Shown: piece after piece, positions 46,033-57,949 of the stretch | Numbering within the stretch: position 1 is the stretch's first letter | Layout of the letters: the number at the start of each line of letters is the position of its first letter | From: Yamagishiella unicocca | Taxonomy: Eukaryota > Chlorophyta > Chlorophyceae > Chlamydomonadales > Volvocaceae | DNA: 64,000 nt | Direction: 5' to 3' | NCBI GenBank assembly: GCA_003116995.1 | Contig: BDSL01000003.1 | Span: 1,550,001-1,614,000, forward strand | Made by a program: the position numbers and the translations under genes | Notes under the pieces: generated by a model | Told to the model about the DNA's origin: nothing | Database searches by the model: none | Seen by the model: only the letters and a program-made list of their open reading frames with translations

Positions 46033-48026
46033 CTAGATTAGTACGGCGATGTCCTGCTGCACCAGCCGCTGGATGAGCTTGTATTGGATGATGTAGATGT
46101 CGCCCGCCTTCATGTCCACTAGCTGCTGGCCCCTGGGGGGGTGGGGGACACAGGACGGGGCACCAGTGTAAGACGGGAAACAGTGCTATACTCTCATGCC
46201 ACTCTCATGCCACCACAGCGGTATCAACCTAGGAGATCGCACTGAAATACAACGGCAAACATTGGGCCAAACGCGCACAATCTTCTTTCCAGAATAGTGT
46301 CAGCAATGGATCATAGCGCCCCAGCGGCGACAGCGGCGACAGCGCCCCAGGACCGAGCATCCCCCAGCGCCTGCCTTCCCTGTGCAGTAAGGGATCCCCT
46401 CTTAACCTGTCCCGTCTAGATGATCCATCACTTGGGCCCTATCCTAGACCTCCAGAATCCTAAAGACTCACTCGGCGTCTACCGCCACGTGCCCCGCGTC
46501 CTTGAGCAGCTTCACGAACACGCAGCGGTCCAGGCGGGGTGCCGGGATCATGTCTCGGGTGTCAGTCAGCTGCGACTCCTGGACCTGAGGTGGCGGAGTG
46601 CAAACGCGTGTTTGCCACATGGGGCGGACCCAAAGCAACTCATACGGTGGGGCGGCTGCAACTGAGGGGCGCTGCAACAGAGCCGGGCCGGGAGGTGGTA
46701 TGGTTGGTGGCGAGGAGCGGGCGGCCATGTACGGCACCACTGCGCCAGGGGCTATCACGGTAGTGGCGGGGGCGGGGGCTGGGAGGCCGAGGGACGGATA
46801 CACAGATGGCGGCGGTGGTGGCGGCTGCGGAGAGGGAGCTCTCCGCACGTACCAGGGTCTGGAACTCGTCCGGCAGCCTGGTGAGCACCACCTCCTTGAG
46901 GCACTTGCCCACAGCCACGAAGTACTGCAGGCAGTGGTTGAGCTCCTTGGGCGAGCAGCTGCGGGCCGCAGGAGGAAGGGTGTGGGTGCGGGATCCCGAA
47001 GGACGGGGGGAGTAGGGGGATCACGTGAGACTGGGGGGAGCGGGGGACGGCGCAGGGGGGAGGACTTCGCGAAGTCTTGGATCATGACCCCTCATGCAGT
47101 GTGTGCCATCCCCTTTCTTCGCTTCCAGCTACCGTGTCCGCCCCCCCTGGGCGACCGCAACAAGCACCAAGCCCGTGCACCGGCCCCGGGCCTTTGCCAC
47201 CTAGGCGGAACGGAACGTCCGCCACGAGGGAGGGAGACGCACTTGCGCTGCAGCTCCTTGTTATCCAGGAGCAGAGTGGCAAAGCGCTCAATCTTCTGCA
47301 ACCGCGCGCGCCAGTAGGCCTTGAGAAGGTACCTGTGTTCCGTGGATTGCGGGGTCGGCAGCGGCCTGGGTAACTGGCCTCGAAGGTTGTGGCATCGAAT
47401 GCCTTGGCTATGGCTTTGCCTCTAATGCCTAGCTGCAAACGACCTGCATCCAAGATGGGTTTGCAGCGTAGGATATGGATCCAAAGTGGGTGCCTTCAGG
47501 TTTGTTCCGTACACACAACGCTGACACGGCCCCTAATAGCCCCCTTTCATCCACGTGCATGGCTTACGTCCCGTGCCCTGCAAATTACCGGAAGCGGTTA
47601 ATGTTCAATGTACAGCACAGAATGGGCACAGACATGTCCACGTCCTCGTCGTGCAGCCGGCTGCCTTTGCTTGCGTCTCTCCATGTATCTACACGCGCAA
47701 TCTGAGAAATGTGATGGGTGACAAGCATATCTTTGGGCTTGGTTTGGGAGCCGCAGAGTTGTGACAGCCGGAGACGACAACCGCTCACCTGGTCCTCAAG
47801 CCGCTGCTGCACACGCTCCAAAAGGTCGTGCTTATACTCCAGGATATCCTGGGTGTTCCGTTCGTTTCGGATTGCCTGCGCGCGCACCCTTGTGACTCGG
47901 GTCCGGGGTGTGCTTCGCTAAATACAGACTATGACGTACATTAGACAGCATTTGAAAGTCATCCAGCTCAACAAGATCATCAGGAAGGTCTTGCGTGTAG
48001 CCGAGCGAGCCAAGCACGTCGGCCAT
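46033..48026 (-). CDS. SLD5: GINS complex subunit SLD5 (GINS4)
   Basis: Seven exons: 48026-47940, 47875-47789, 47701-47589, 47332-47243, 46958-46853, 46584-46472, 46132-46033 (TAG). Phases close to 231 residues, against about 223 in human SLD5. SLD5 is part of the GINS tetramer that activates the CMG replicative helicase. Diagnostic stretches are AIRNERNTQDILEYKHDLLE, YLLKAYWRARLQKIERF, CSPKELNHCLQYFVAVGKCL, and the C-terminal B domain with PAPRLDRCVFVKLLKDAG and GDIYIIQYKLIQRLV. The start ATG gives MADVLGSLGYTQDLPDDLVE, acidic like other SLD5 N-termini. The gene is divergent from the small gene at 48043. Confidence 0.9.
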
Positions 48027-48042
48027 TCGTCAGTGAGCCGAG

Positions 48043-48373
48043 ATGGCGCGAAAAGCTGACGCAAAGTTCTTAACAGCGCTGTATGGCGAAAGTGCAAATG
48101 ATATGCTCCCTGTTTGCACGCCTTACTGTTGGCCCCTAAATGCGTTCGGTTCTCCATTGCCAGACGGATTTGCTCCAAGACTCCGAAACCATGTGGGGCT
48201 CAGCTATCAAACGAAACAATCGATCCATTGCGTATGCAGGCATTTCTCCAGAAATTCAAACACAAATAGACAAGTTTCTCACATTGCCAGACCGCCAAGC
48301 CCCTTGGGTCGCTCCACCCACCATACCCACCGACGCACCAAGTCCCTCCCCAGGCCCCCCCCAGGCGGCCTGA
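48043..48373 (+). CDS. Small unrecognised protein (tentative)
   Basis: A two-exon model, 48043-48111 and 48164-48373 (TGA), gives 92 residues. The N-terminus reads ARKADAKFLTALYGESANDM and exon 2 starts TDLLQDSETMWGSAIKRNNR. It then runs IAYAGISPEIQTQIDKFL before a Pro-rich tail. The composition looks like a real globular protein, but I recognise no domain. The 52-bp intron has a weak donor (GTTTGC). Its ATG lies only 16 bp from the SLD5 ATG, so the true start could be inside exon 2. A TGTAA 330 bp past the stop supports a plus-strand transcript. Confidence 0.42.
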
Positions 48374-48700
48374 ACAAACACAATAAGTGGCCTGCTGCCC
48401 GTCATCATTACCGACACGACCGATTCCTATTGCCCTGCACCCCAAGCGAAGCGCACTGGACGGGTGCTAAAGCGATGGCGGTGTCCACATACGACATCTG
48501 AGTTAATTTGTTCCTTTCCTTTTCAGTCTCAACTTTTCGCGCCTGATTCACTCCTCTTTTCGTGCAACCTATTCTGCTGTTTCGGTTAGTCTCAATCTGA
48601 CATGCGCCTGCACGCGCGGTGGCTACGGCGACACAGGGCGACACGAGGGCGTCGGGTCTGGTCGGGTGGTGTACTGATGCACGCTTCCTCCCCTCCGCTT

Positions 48701-48705
48701 TGTAA
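48701..48705 (+). terminator. Polyadenylation signal TGTAA
   Basis: TGTAA at a suitable distance past the stop of the small gene at 48043-48373. Confidence 0.5.
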
Positions 48706-49997
48706 AACTAGCAAGATAACTGAGTTTCGGGTCCATAGGTGACCGCTCGACCAAGAATGTCGCGTTGGTTGGCGTCAGGGGAATCATCGTCTTCCACATT
48801 GTTGTCGCCCCGTACTATGAAAGGGCCCCCTTGATAGTATGCCTTCCTGCCATTGATAATGGAGGGATGCATGTGTGCGTACGAAAGATGTCCGATACGT
48901 TCTTAGTGGCAAGGTGCCGGGGGGTGCAACACGTTCCCGCTGCTCCCCTAATTTCCAGTAACGGCGTGGTGGTGCGCGGGCACTCTACCTCTAGCGCCCC
49001 ATCCCGCCCCTCCAATTTTTACGCTGTCGAAGAGGCCAATATGCAGGTTGAAGTGTGTTCATTTGCGGCAGGTGACGATGACTTTTATCCTCCCGGAATT
49101 CGGGAGGTTGACGTGTCGCGCAGCAACTGGACGAGTGCCGTGCAGGGGCCATTCTGACAAGCCGGCCGGACTAGAGGCCAACCTGACAAGTGTAGTATTT
49201 ATAGTATAACGTCTGGAGGCAGCGCAGGGAGCGAGGCTAACGACCGTTACATATATTGTATGTCTTGGTGGCACGAGAGGCTGGACCGAGCTCGTGCCCG
49301 GACAAAGGTCAGTTTCAGGATATACGTTGTCTGGAGCTTCCCAAACTGTATTGTACATGATGTGTGCGTTACCGGTCTCTTCGGCCTCTGGGCCTGTTCC
49401 TACGTAACTTTTATAACCTGCGAAACCATTATAGCGATACATTTGACCCGTGTATCCCATACGCGAATTCGCAGACACCTGGAACCGGAATGGCGGAAGA
49501 GGACCTGCGCACCCCGCTGAATCTGCCAGACCCAGAATGCGCTGGAGGCGCCTGAAGCATGCCCCCGCCGGCAGCTCGTCGCCGGCAGCTGGATGCTAGC
49601 TCTGCTGCTGCCGAGACAGCCTCGCCCGCAGGCGAGGCTGCTGACCGGCGCAGCATTGCCGCGTCCGTGGCAACGCTGCTGTTGGCCCTGCCGGCCCTTG
49701 TGGGAAGCTGATGTTGGCCTTTGCTCCTGGGTAGGTTTGTCATTCGTATGGTCGCGCCACGGGGGTTCCGTCCCTGCCAGCTGCTTGGTAGTCCTCTCGG
49801 CACATGTGCCTCGGAACGCGTCGCGAATACGCACTCGATGCAAAAGGGTAGCACGACTCGCGGTTGCTCCTTCGCCGCTTCCCTCCAATCTCCCCCTTCA
49901 CTCCTGCCAAGCCTGTATCCCCACAGCCGGTCCCACCCCCCTGCCATCACCGTTAATGTGTCGTCCCGCTCCACCTCCCTCCACTCCAGCCGGATTC
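48706..49997. other. Upstream region of the 49998 gene; no clear coding exon
   Basis: Holds a CCTCCCG-GAATT-CGGGAGG hairpin near 49090 and a 10-bp perfect hairpin CAGCCTCGCC-CGCA-GGCGAGGCTG near 49616. The ATG at 49559 starts a 50-codon frame that has no donor in the phase needed to join the next exon. It may be a 5' UTR exon or noise. Confidence 0.4.
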
Positions 49998-51396
49998 ATG
50001 GGAATCACCGCGACGGCAGGAGCAAAGGCCTTCTCCCATACGTTCTCCCTGGCGCTCACGTTGGCGATCCTCACCAACCTGGCCCAGTACACCGCCTGGA
50101 AGTCGCTGGCAAAAAGGTGCGACCCCCCCACGCGCACGCGCACAAGCCGCAGACGAAGCGCAACCCGCTCATTGCTTTGGCAACCCAACCCCAACCTGCC
50201 CATTCCGGCCCTTCCCTTCCCCTCCCCTACCCCCAATCCTCCCGGGCCCTCCGCAGCGGCACCCACTGGCAACGCTTCGGACCCGCCTGGCTGCTGGTGG
50301 TCGCCACTCCGCTCCTGTGCGCCGACCTGGTGCGGCACTGCTTGCAGGTGAGGACCATTGTAGAGGGTGGGGGTCCCACCATGTCCTACCTCCACAGCTC
50401 CGACCCGCTTACCCTTCTATGTCCTTCCCAACGCCCCGCTGCCGCCCCACCCATGCACCCAAGACCCAACGACCCATTCCCACGCCGGCCCTCCCCCGCA
50501 CCCCCCACTTCCTCCGCCCGCCCTCCCTGCGTCCCCCCGCCCTCCCTGCGTCCCCCCAGGACGCCGAGATCTGGACTGGTCCCTCCAGCCGCATGTACCG
50601 GCCCCACTGCAGCCCCGTGACCGGCCTGCACGGTATCTGGTGCCTGTCCGTCACCGGCTGGCTGTTCTCGATCGCCTTCACTTACAGTGGCTTCATCCTG
50701 CTGATGACTGGTGAGCGGCTACAGGGGGGGCTCTCGAATGCGGTGGACCGGCAAGAGGGAGGGGGTCGTCGGACCATCGCGTCAAGCCGAGGCATAGGGA
50801 TGTGGGTCTAGGACGGCAGGTGTGGGTCCTGAATATCTTTAGCGAAAAGTGCTATTGGGTGGTCGGATGGCCGCCTGTCCGAGCCGTCAGATGAGTGCCG
50901 GAGGGGGGCAGCGCCTGATCGGTCACTTGAGCTGTCGCTCTGTCGCCCACAGCCGCGTTCTGTCCATCCAGCGCACCTCCGGCTTTGCCTCCCCCAGTAC
51001 CCTTCCGTGTTCCGTCACCACCTGACACCACCCGACACCACCCGACACCACCTGACACCACCTGACACCACCCGACACCACCCGACACCACCTGACACCA
51101 CCTGACACCACCTGACACCACCTGACACCACCTCGACACCACCCGACACCACCCGACACCACCTGACACCACCTGACACCACCCGACACCACCTGACACC
51201 ACCTGACACCACCCGACACCACCCGACACCACCTGACACCACCTGACAGCACCTGACACCACCTGACACCTTTGCGGCACCGTCCTCCGGCACCGTCATC
51301 CAACACCCCCCTGCCACCCAACTACCCGCAGCTGTGCTGTGGAGCTCGAACCTGATCGGCAAGCTGCGCCGGGCGTGGTCCGACATGCGGGGCTAG
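49998..51396 (+). CDS. Small multi-pass membrane protein of unknown function
   Basis: Four coding exons: 49998-50116, 50257-50347, 50560-50710, 51332-51396 (TAG); 141 residues. The first exon begins at an acceptor at 49990, so a 5' UTR intron probably lies upstream and the ATG at 49998 is the first in frame. Three hydrophobic segments are seen: FSHTFSLALTLAILTNLAQY, FGPAWLLVVATPLLCADLV and WCLSVTGWLFSIAFTYSGFI. Between the last two lies a hydrophilic loop (DAEIWTGPSSRMYRPHCSPV) with conserved-looking Cys and Trp. The C-terminus is short and basic (GKLRRAWSDMRG). The layout feels like a conserved protist/plant family, but I cannot name it. A TGTAA follows at 51623. Confidence 0.72.
51016..51270 (+). 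repeat. 10-bp minisatellite (CACCTGACAC / CACCCGACAC)
   Basis: About 25 tandem 10-mers alternating ACCTG and ACCCG, in the last intron of the membrane-protein gene. Confidence 0.95.
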
Positions 51397-51622
51397 GCAG
51401 CCTCGGCTGCTAGGCAGCACCGCTGCTGCCGGCAGCTCAAACATGGAGCACCGGAGACGGCGGCACCACCCTCCGCGTTCCTTCAATGCTGGCTCCTCCC
51501 GCACCCGCACCCGTGCCTGGGCCCATGTGACGGGCGGTTGGAGCACTTCAACCTTGAGGAATGCGTTGGGATTTGAGTTGGATGGCGCAGGTGGACGGAA
51601 CCCAGAGCTGCAGTGGTTGCTT

Positions 51623-51627
51623 TGTAA
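51623..51627 (+). terminator. Polyadenylation signal TGTAA
   Basis: TGTAA about 225 bp past the stop of the 49998-51396 gene. Confidence 0.65.
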
Positions 51628-52270
51628 GATTTTGTACTTTAGGCTCTGCAAAGGCGACGGAGGCTGGCGGTCGCCGGCCACGGCATGGACGGCCGGCGCG
51701 AGACCCCCTAGGCGCGTGCAAGAGTGACGCTGCCCGCCAAACCCTTCTTGACGCCCCCTTTACCTGCGAGGGAAAGGGGGCATGAGGGAGCGAGGACAGT
51801 CGATGGACCGTTTTCCGCGTTTGAGGAGACGTGGAGAACGGGCGCCGCGCCTAGGGAAATCGCGCCGTACCAGTCCATGACACGGTGTTTATTAGGCTGA
51901 TTCTGTAAACTGTCTGTTTTGTCGTGGCTGTTGGCCAGCCGGGTGTAAGTAGCTGCATCACTAAAGCCAAAGATGCTGAACGGACACTGTAACTTGTTCT
52001 ATCGATTAAGGCCTTATCGATGCGAATTCGTTGCGAACTACCGATGGAGCCATCCGAGTAACTTAGCATGGTGTAGCGTGAAAAGCGAACTGATCAAACA
52101 CCTGTTTGCCGCATGGCCCTTGCCAGTCGCTCTGAGACTGGTCCATACCGAATTGGCGTATATCTGGCACACTGATATTTCTTCAGGAGAGCGAGCATCT
52201 GACTGTACTTAATTTAGCTATCACACTTTACTTCGCTTCTACTCCAACTCTGTTGTGCGATTTCGGCATC
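51628..52270. other. Intergenic, upstream of the F-box/LysM gene
   Basis: Contains the F-box/LysM promoter. The last 150 bp are AT-richer than the surroundings. No motif is clear. Confidence 0.45.
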
Positions 52271-55200
52271 ATGGAAACAGGACCGTTAATCACCGGCTTT
52301 CCACATGAAGTGGTACTAGATGTTCTGCTGAGCCTTGAGCAGAGGGACATCGTGAGGGCTCAGGTGGGCTGTGGCAAGGACGGGATGCGAGGCAAGCCTG
52401 GCCTGGCCTCATGCAAAAGGAATAAGATATGTTACCGCTGGCTTTTTGCCACCGTGTTTGCACCATCGGTCGCAGCTGGTATGCAAACACTGGCATGGCT
52501 TTGCGCAAGTCGCTCGCAAGGCGGCTTTCTTACGGAGATGGGGCTTCCATGCGCTGCTTGCGGAGCCGCGGTCGCCGGTCTTGCTCGAGGTGAGACCAAT
52601 TTCTACCAGCAGGTGTGCACGACATTTCGCACCCAGCGTTTCCAGTACCTCGTTATCCTCAGACATCTCATCTAATGCACGTGCGGTCCCCGTCGTGTCT
52701 CCGAGCACCGACGGTAATAACCGTGCCTCCGAGCACCGACGGTCAGCACGCAGCGGCACTCGCCCAAAAACCCTCGCTGACGCCTCCCAAGGCTGCTGCT
52801 GCCATGCATGCATGGGTTTAAGGGTTTCCTCGCTACTCGCCCGTCCCCGCCCGCCCGCCGCCGCAGACCATACCTGCGTCCAGCATCGTGCGCCGCCATT
52901 GCGTGCGCCCGGGGGAGAACGTGGTGCAGCTCGCTCTGAGGTGGGTTAGTTATTGGGTTACCGCCGTTACCGCCGTTGGCGGTTGGCGACCGTGTTCTCG
53001 TTTCGTTGTGGTGCGGTGCCGCGCGCAGAGGACTGGCGGGACGGCGGCGGGGCGGCGGGGCAGTACGCAGTGTATGTGGTGCGGTGCCCAGTTTGCTTGC
53101 TTTGGCTGTCGGCTGCTGCTGCTGACCAATCAGCTAGTATGAATGGGTGGTCAGGCGCACGTCTTGGCTCACGGAACTCCGGGCGGGCCGTACGTCATGG
53201 CACGTACTCGGACAGTGGAAGTAAGGGGGCGGCAGGCAGGGGTCGTCATCGACGGTTTAGGGTTTTACATACGGTTTCAAGGTTTTGTCATCAGCCATCA
53301 CCGACCCACGCGCGGGCGCGGAGGAATGAATTGGGCGGGCAGGGCACTACTTCTAAAGGGTGGGGCACACGCAGAAAACTAAACGAAGTAAGTACGTAAG
53401 GAAGCCCTTCATTCTTGCCGGGGGACGTAATGAGCACCACCTACCGACGACGCATGCATCGGTGTGCACTCGCTCGCACCTCTCATCATCCAGCCAACTA
53501 CTCCATGCATGCATCCGTGCGCGTATCCCCACTTCGTGCGTGCGTGCGTGGTTGCGGGAGCCAGGTACGGCGTCGATGCCGCGGAGCTGATGCGGCTCAA
53601 CAACATCATGAACCCGCACCTGCTGCAACACCGGCATGTCGTCTATGTGCCAGGTGGGTCGTCCGCCCGTTGACCGCCGGCAACGTGATTATTCATCAAC
53701 TGGTTGCTATCCTGACGCAAAATTAAATAGACACTACGGCAGCAGCCACTTGCTTGTCTTGTTCAACACACATACCACCGCACGCATCCACACATTTCCA
53801 AGCAACGCACACCACTTTTACCGGCCACGCAGTATGTATATGATCGCGCGCGCGCATGCACGTACATATGGGGGCGGCATGGGGCCGGCATGGATGGTTG
53901 CGCTGGATGGGTCTCCCACACGTGGATACGGGCCTGCTTTGGTTTGTTTGCCTTTTCACGACACGACCACGCTCCTGAATAAAAATCGCATGTACACGAT
54001 TTTGTATCCGGCGTGTAACTGCTGCTGGCAAAGCGCGCGCTCACTCGAACGAAGTCCGCTATCAACCACGTTTAAATGTACGATCCCTTCGTGTGCGTGT
54101 GTCGCCGAGCGCTCCGCCGGCCCCTCGCTTTCATGCTTCCCGCCTGGTATCGATGGTCACTATCCGCGTCTGCGTTTTGCACTTATAAAAGCGTTTTCCC
54201 GTACCTCCCGCCGCCGCCTGCTGCTGCTGCTGCCACGTACGCACACACAGTGGCCGAGCTCGCCGCACTGCATGGCTGCTCTGCTGCCTTCGAGTATGCC
54301 TCCCTGCTGTGTCGGGACCTGCTGGTAGCCGTGCCGCCGCAGCCGCAGCCAGCACCACCGCTCGATAGGGGGGCGGGCGGCAGCGACGACAACACCGCCG
54401 CCGCCGCCGCCAGCGACGGCGCTCCGCCGGCGTCACCGCCTGCGAAGTTCAACCGCATGCTGGTAAGCGGCGGCTGCGGCTAGCTAGTTTGCTGTAAAGC
54501 ACAGGTGCGGACCGGTATTTAGTTTTGTGTTTCCCAGCCTCCCTGGGTTTCCATCTTTGACTCACACCGCTATCCACCTACGTACCCTACCTGAAGTACT
54601 TCACGTACGTACGTCATATTACCAGCTAGGTTTGAACGCAAGCGAGGTTCCGTCTTGATATTACGACGAAACATCCTTCATTCTTGAGATGTTCCTCCTT
54701 ATCAACGTACGTAGACATGCGTTCCCGCAATGTATGATGGCGTACGACACCTACCTGCTGGCCTCGATGCAGCTGCGGGAGATGCAGGCACAAGTACGGC
54801 GCCTGTTGCGGCGAGACGGCGAGCGCCGCAGGAATGCCGCCGCCGCCGCCGGAGCCTCGCCGCCTTTGACGTCGTCATCTCCATCTTACATTCCCAGGGA
54901 GGGAGTACTGGTTCGCGGCGGCGGCGGCGGCGACGGGGTCTTGGTTTCGGTTGACGTCGCCAGCGCACGGTTCTACTTGGAAGAGGCGGACGGCTGCGCG
55001 GATAGGGCCGCGCGTATGTTTGGTGAGCGAGCGAAGATAGGTGCAGAGATGATGATGAGGCACCCGGCCAACCGAGCGAGCGAATAACCGACGGACGCGT
55101 CGTTACATAGGTGGCCCCCCCACATCAATGACCTCGCTCGCTCCCTGCATGGATGCGCTTTCCTACCTCCCTTATTACTGGCCTCGCTCCGTCCTACCTG

Positions 55201-56076
55201 CCTACTCCGCATTTTCGTTCTATCTGGATTTATGCGAGGACGGCCGGCGGGAGCTCGCGGCGGCTGCGTGGGTCAGCAGCACACACGCAGCTGCAGGCAG
55301 GGTGCTGCGGCTGCGTGCGCGGCTGCCTCGCGGCCGTTGCGAGATCGATGCGGCTGCTGGTGCTGGACGGACGCCCCGCCCCGCCGCCCTCCCCCCCCTA
55401 TCTACCTTATTAGATGCCTCCGCGGATGGCGGGACGCGGGGCATCCGTTAGTCGTACGTGTGCGGTAAATGGAAACAATGTGTGTTTTCGTAATCACGTG
55501 TGTACGTAAATGAACGCGCTCTCAACTAGAGCAATGTCCCTTACGTACCTTACTGCTTCTCGCCCGCTGTCGAAACCGTAAAGAGTTGCGAAATTTTCAC
55601 CCGCCATGCATCGACCATTCATGCATGCAGTTGCGGACTGCATGTGGGAGGGCGATGGCGAGGAGCCCGCCGGCCCGGGCCCCGACCACGACCTCGACGG
55701 CGACGACGACGACGAGGGTACCGCCTTGGTGCGCAGGATGGCGGCATCGGCCCGCGCGGCAGCAGCAGCAGGCTTTGCAAGCGACGGCGTCGTTGAGGCG
55801 GAGGACGGCGGGCGGTGGGGGCAGCCGCGGCGGCGGCGGCCTCTGCAGCTGCTCTGCTGTCTGCCTTCAATCTTTAGCTGCTGCTGCTTTGGCAGCAGCA
55901 GCAGCAGCAGCCGGCGCCCGCAGCAGCAGCAGCAGCTGGATGGGCGGCTGGAAGCGCCGCGGCGGAGGCGGGGCGGTTGCGATGGCGGCGGGGGCGGCAG
56001 TAGTGGCAGCTGCTTAGGACAAGGACCTAGCCATACATTGGTCTACTGCGCTGTTCAGCAGCTGCTTATTAGATAG
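52271..56076 (+). CDS. F-box and LysM domain protein (At1g55000-like)
   Basis: Seven exons: 52271-52363, 52476-52589, 52867-52940, 53565-53653, 54251-54462, 54689-55022, 55631-56076 (TAG). Phases close to 453 residues. Residues 9-50 form an F-box (FPHEVVLDVLLSLEQRDIVR, then LVCKHWHGFAQ), which should bind SKP1 in an SCF ubiquitin ligase. A LysM domain follows (HCVRPGENVVQLALRYGVDA, then LMRLNNIM and HVVYVP). Plants have one such F-box/LysM family, typified by At1g55000. The C-terminal VDVASARFYLEEADG and ADCMWEGD resemble the conserved end of that family. Exons 1-4 are firm. Exon 5, the exon 6 start and the Gln/Ser/Arg-rich tail of exon 7 are less sure. The LysM fold may serve protein binding, as there is no signal peptide. 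Confidence 0.78.
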
Positions 56077-57339
56077 GTCGATGGCGGATCTGGCCATCCA
56101 TCCATCGATCTAGCTACTCCGCTGTTCATTGGGTACCCTGCTGGTTAGCGTGGTGCTGCTGCTGTTTTAGAAAGGAGAACAAGTGCGGCCAGCGGTATTT
56201 AATAATAATGGAGGAACGCTTATAGCGTTCACTGCTGCGGTCCGTATGAAGACATGTTTCTGGTCGCCTGCCGTGGGGATCGAACGCGACACGTACGCAG
56301 TGATGGATGCGTGGTGTAGGTAGGCGGTGGAGGTAGATAGGTAGGTGGTGGGGGTAGGTGGTGGAGCCGCGGTTGTTGAGCAGTACGGTATGTACGGTAT
56401 GTACGGCGGTAGTGTTGAGTCGCTCGCACGCACGTTATGAAGTTATATGCGCGCTTGTAGCATGCACGCCAGTCCATAGCGGGGCGCGCACAGCAGGTGT
56501 CCTCTGTTTATTTGTGGCCGTGCGTGGATGCGGATGGAGCCACTGCTTACAACAACTGCAAGCGCTGGCCGCTGCCTGTAGCTAGTGATGTCTTCATCAG
56601 TAGTCGTCGGCCGTGCGTGCTGCCGACTGGCTCCTTACATACACAAAAGGCAGCAGGGCGTACGGGATGGAGCAGCAGCAGCAGCTAGCGGGCGGCGGTG
56701 TGTTTATTTGTGTACCACGTACGGCTACGGTGGGAGCATGTACATTAATGATACGGCACCTATGGGCGGGGGAGGCAGGGGGCGCGATCTGCGCCATCCA
56801 TGGAAGCTGGCCGGTCGGTGGTGACGACGGGCCGCCGAGCGAAGGAAGCGGATTGCTACCTACGTACTTGCTGCAGTAGTAACTATAGTTGTGCAGGCAT
56901 GGTTTTGGTGCTGCTGCCGTGTTCACCATACTTCTGTCTTCTAAGTTACTGCGTCACCTTCAACGGTGCGTACCACAACTCGGTCCATTAATCAATTGGG
57001 GAAAGCTCGCTCGCGCCGCGACTACATATATGTTGGCTTGCTCGTTGTACAGTTTGTCCAGATTGTTTCGTTCATGGAGGCGTTCGGAGAGGTCTTGCGT
57101 GATTAACTGATTATTGTTTGCTGCTGGCTGGATGGGTGATATGGCTGGCTTGATTGAGCAACGCAGAGTGCTCAGTCCCATGTATGCTCGCTAGGATGAA
57201 GGATGAAGCTCTGCTGGAAGGCGTACCCGCGGGTGAAGGTAGGCGTCGATTACCACCGGTGAGGTCAAGGTAGAACTGCGGCGGGAACGAACCCTTGCGA
57301 TGCTCGCTATCGAAGCAAGCATGTGGCAGGGGTGTCCCC

Positions 57340-57460
57340 GGTGGTGCGGGCATATAGGGGCAGAGTCCGCCCCGCCCTCAGTTCCCCACCCCTTAATACA
57401 CGCCAGGCTCCGGCCGGCGTAATAACGATATTATTATTGTTATCATCATTATTATTTGGC
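57340..57460 (+). repeat. SINE-like 3' end with ATT-rich tail
   Basis: CCCCTTAATACACGCCAGGC, then CCGGCGTAATAACG and an ATT-rich tail, resembles the 3' end of the element at 60504-60673. Confidence 0.5.
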
Positions 57461-57673
57461 AAGGGTGTCCTTCTATCTAGTACGGCGTTGTTCGGCTTAC
57501 TTGTTGACCAAAGCGCTCGCGGTATTTTATCGATTAGTTGTGGTGATAGGAATGACGTACAGCCAGGCCCGGACGGAAGATCTGTCTCCCCACGCACCCA
57601 GCAGATAGACCTGGACTGCTGCTGCTGCATCCTGCCTTAAGGCAGTAAAAATGGGGGTTACCCCCCCAGTTAC

Positions 57674-57949
57674 CTACCCGCCCTCGGTAGTGGGGGGTTG
57701 TAACCCGGGACCCTCTTTGACCCGACCTCCTTTAAGTCCTCCTTTGAGACAGGCAGGGTCCGTTACAGATTTCAACGAGGCCCGGTAACCCACCCCTGGG
57801 GGGTAATAACCGGGGGGGCAACCCCGCGGCCTAAACTCAGTAACCCGTCTGCATGCACCTGTCAGTGACCCAGTAGACTCCTTGACCAGTCTAACGGAGG
57901 GCCTGCTACCACATCCGCAATCCTTACAAGCGTTTACCTTAGCCGCCAT
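57674..57949 (-). CDS. Uncertain 91-codon ORF in GTTACC-rich DNA
   Basis: A minus-strand ORF from a true ATG (MAAKVNACKDCGCGSRPSVR...) to TAG. It has two CxxC-like pairs near the N-terminus. It lies in repetitive GTTACC/GGTAAC sequence and shows no known domain. It may be a transposon fragment or chance. Confidence 0.2.
   Translation of the reverse strand: MAAKVNACKDCGCGSRPSVRLVKESTGSLTGACRRVTEFRPRGCPPGYYPPGVGYRASLKSVTDPACLKGGLKGGRVKEGPGLQPPTTEGG

Noticed and set aside
49559..49708. MPPPAARRRQLDAS... as first coding exon of the membrane protein
   Set aside because: No donor in this frame gives the phase needed by the acceptor at 49990; kept only as possible 5' UTR.
56230..56300. Second tRNA-like T-loop (GTTCGATCCCC on the minus strand)
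   Set aside because: T-stem does not pair and no 5' half is present.
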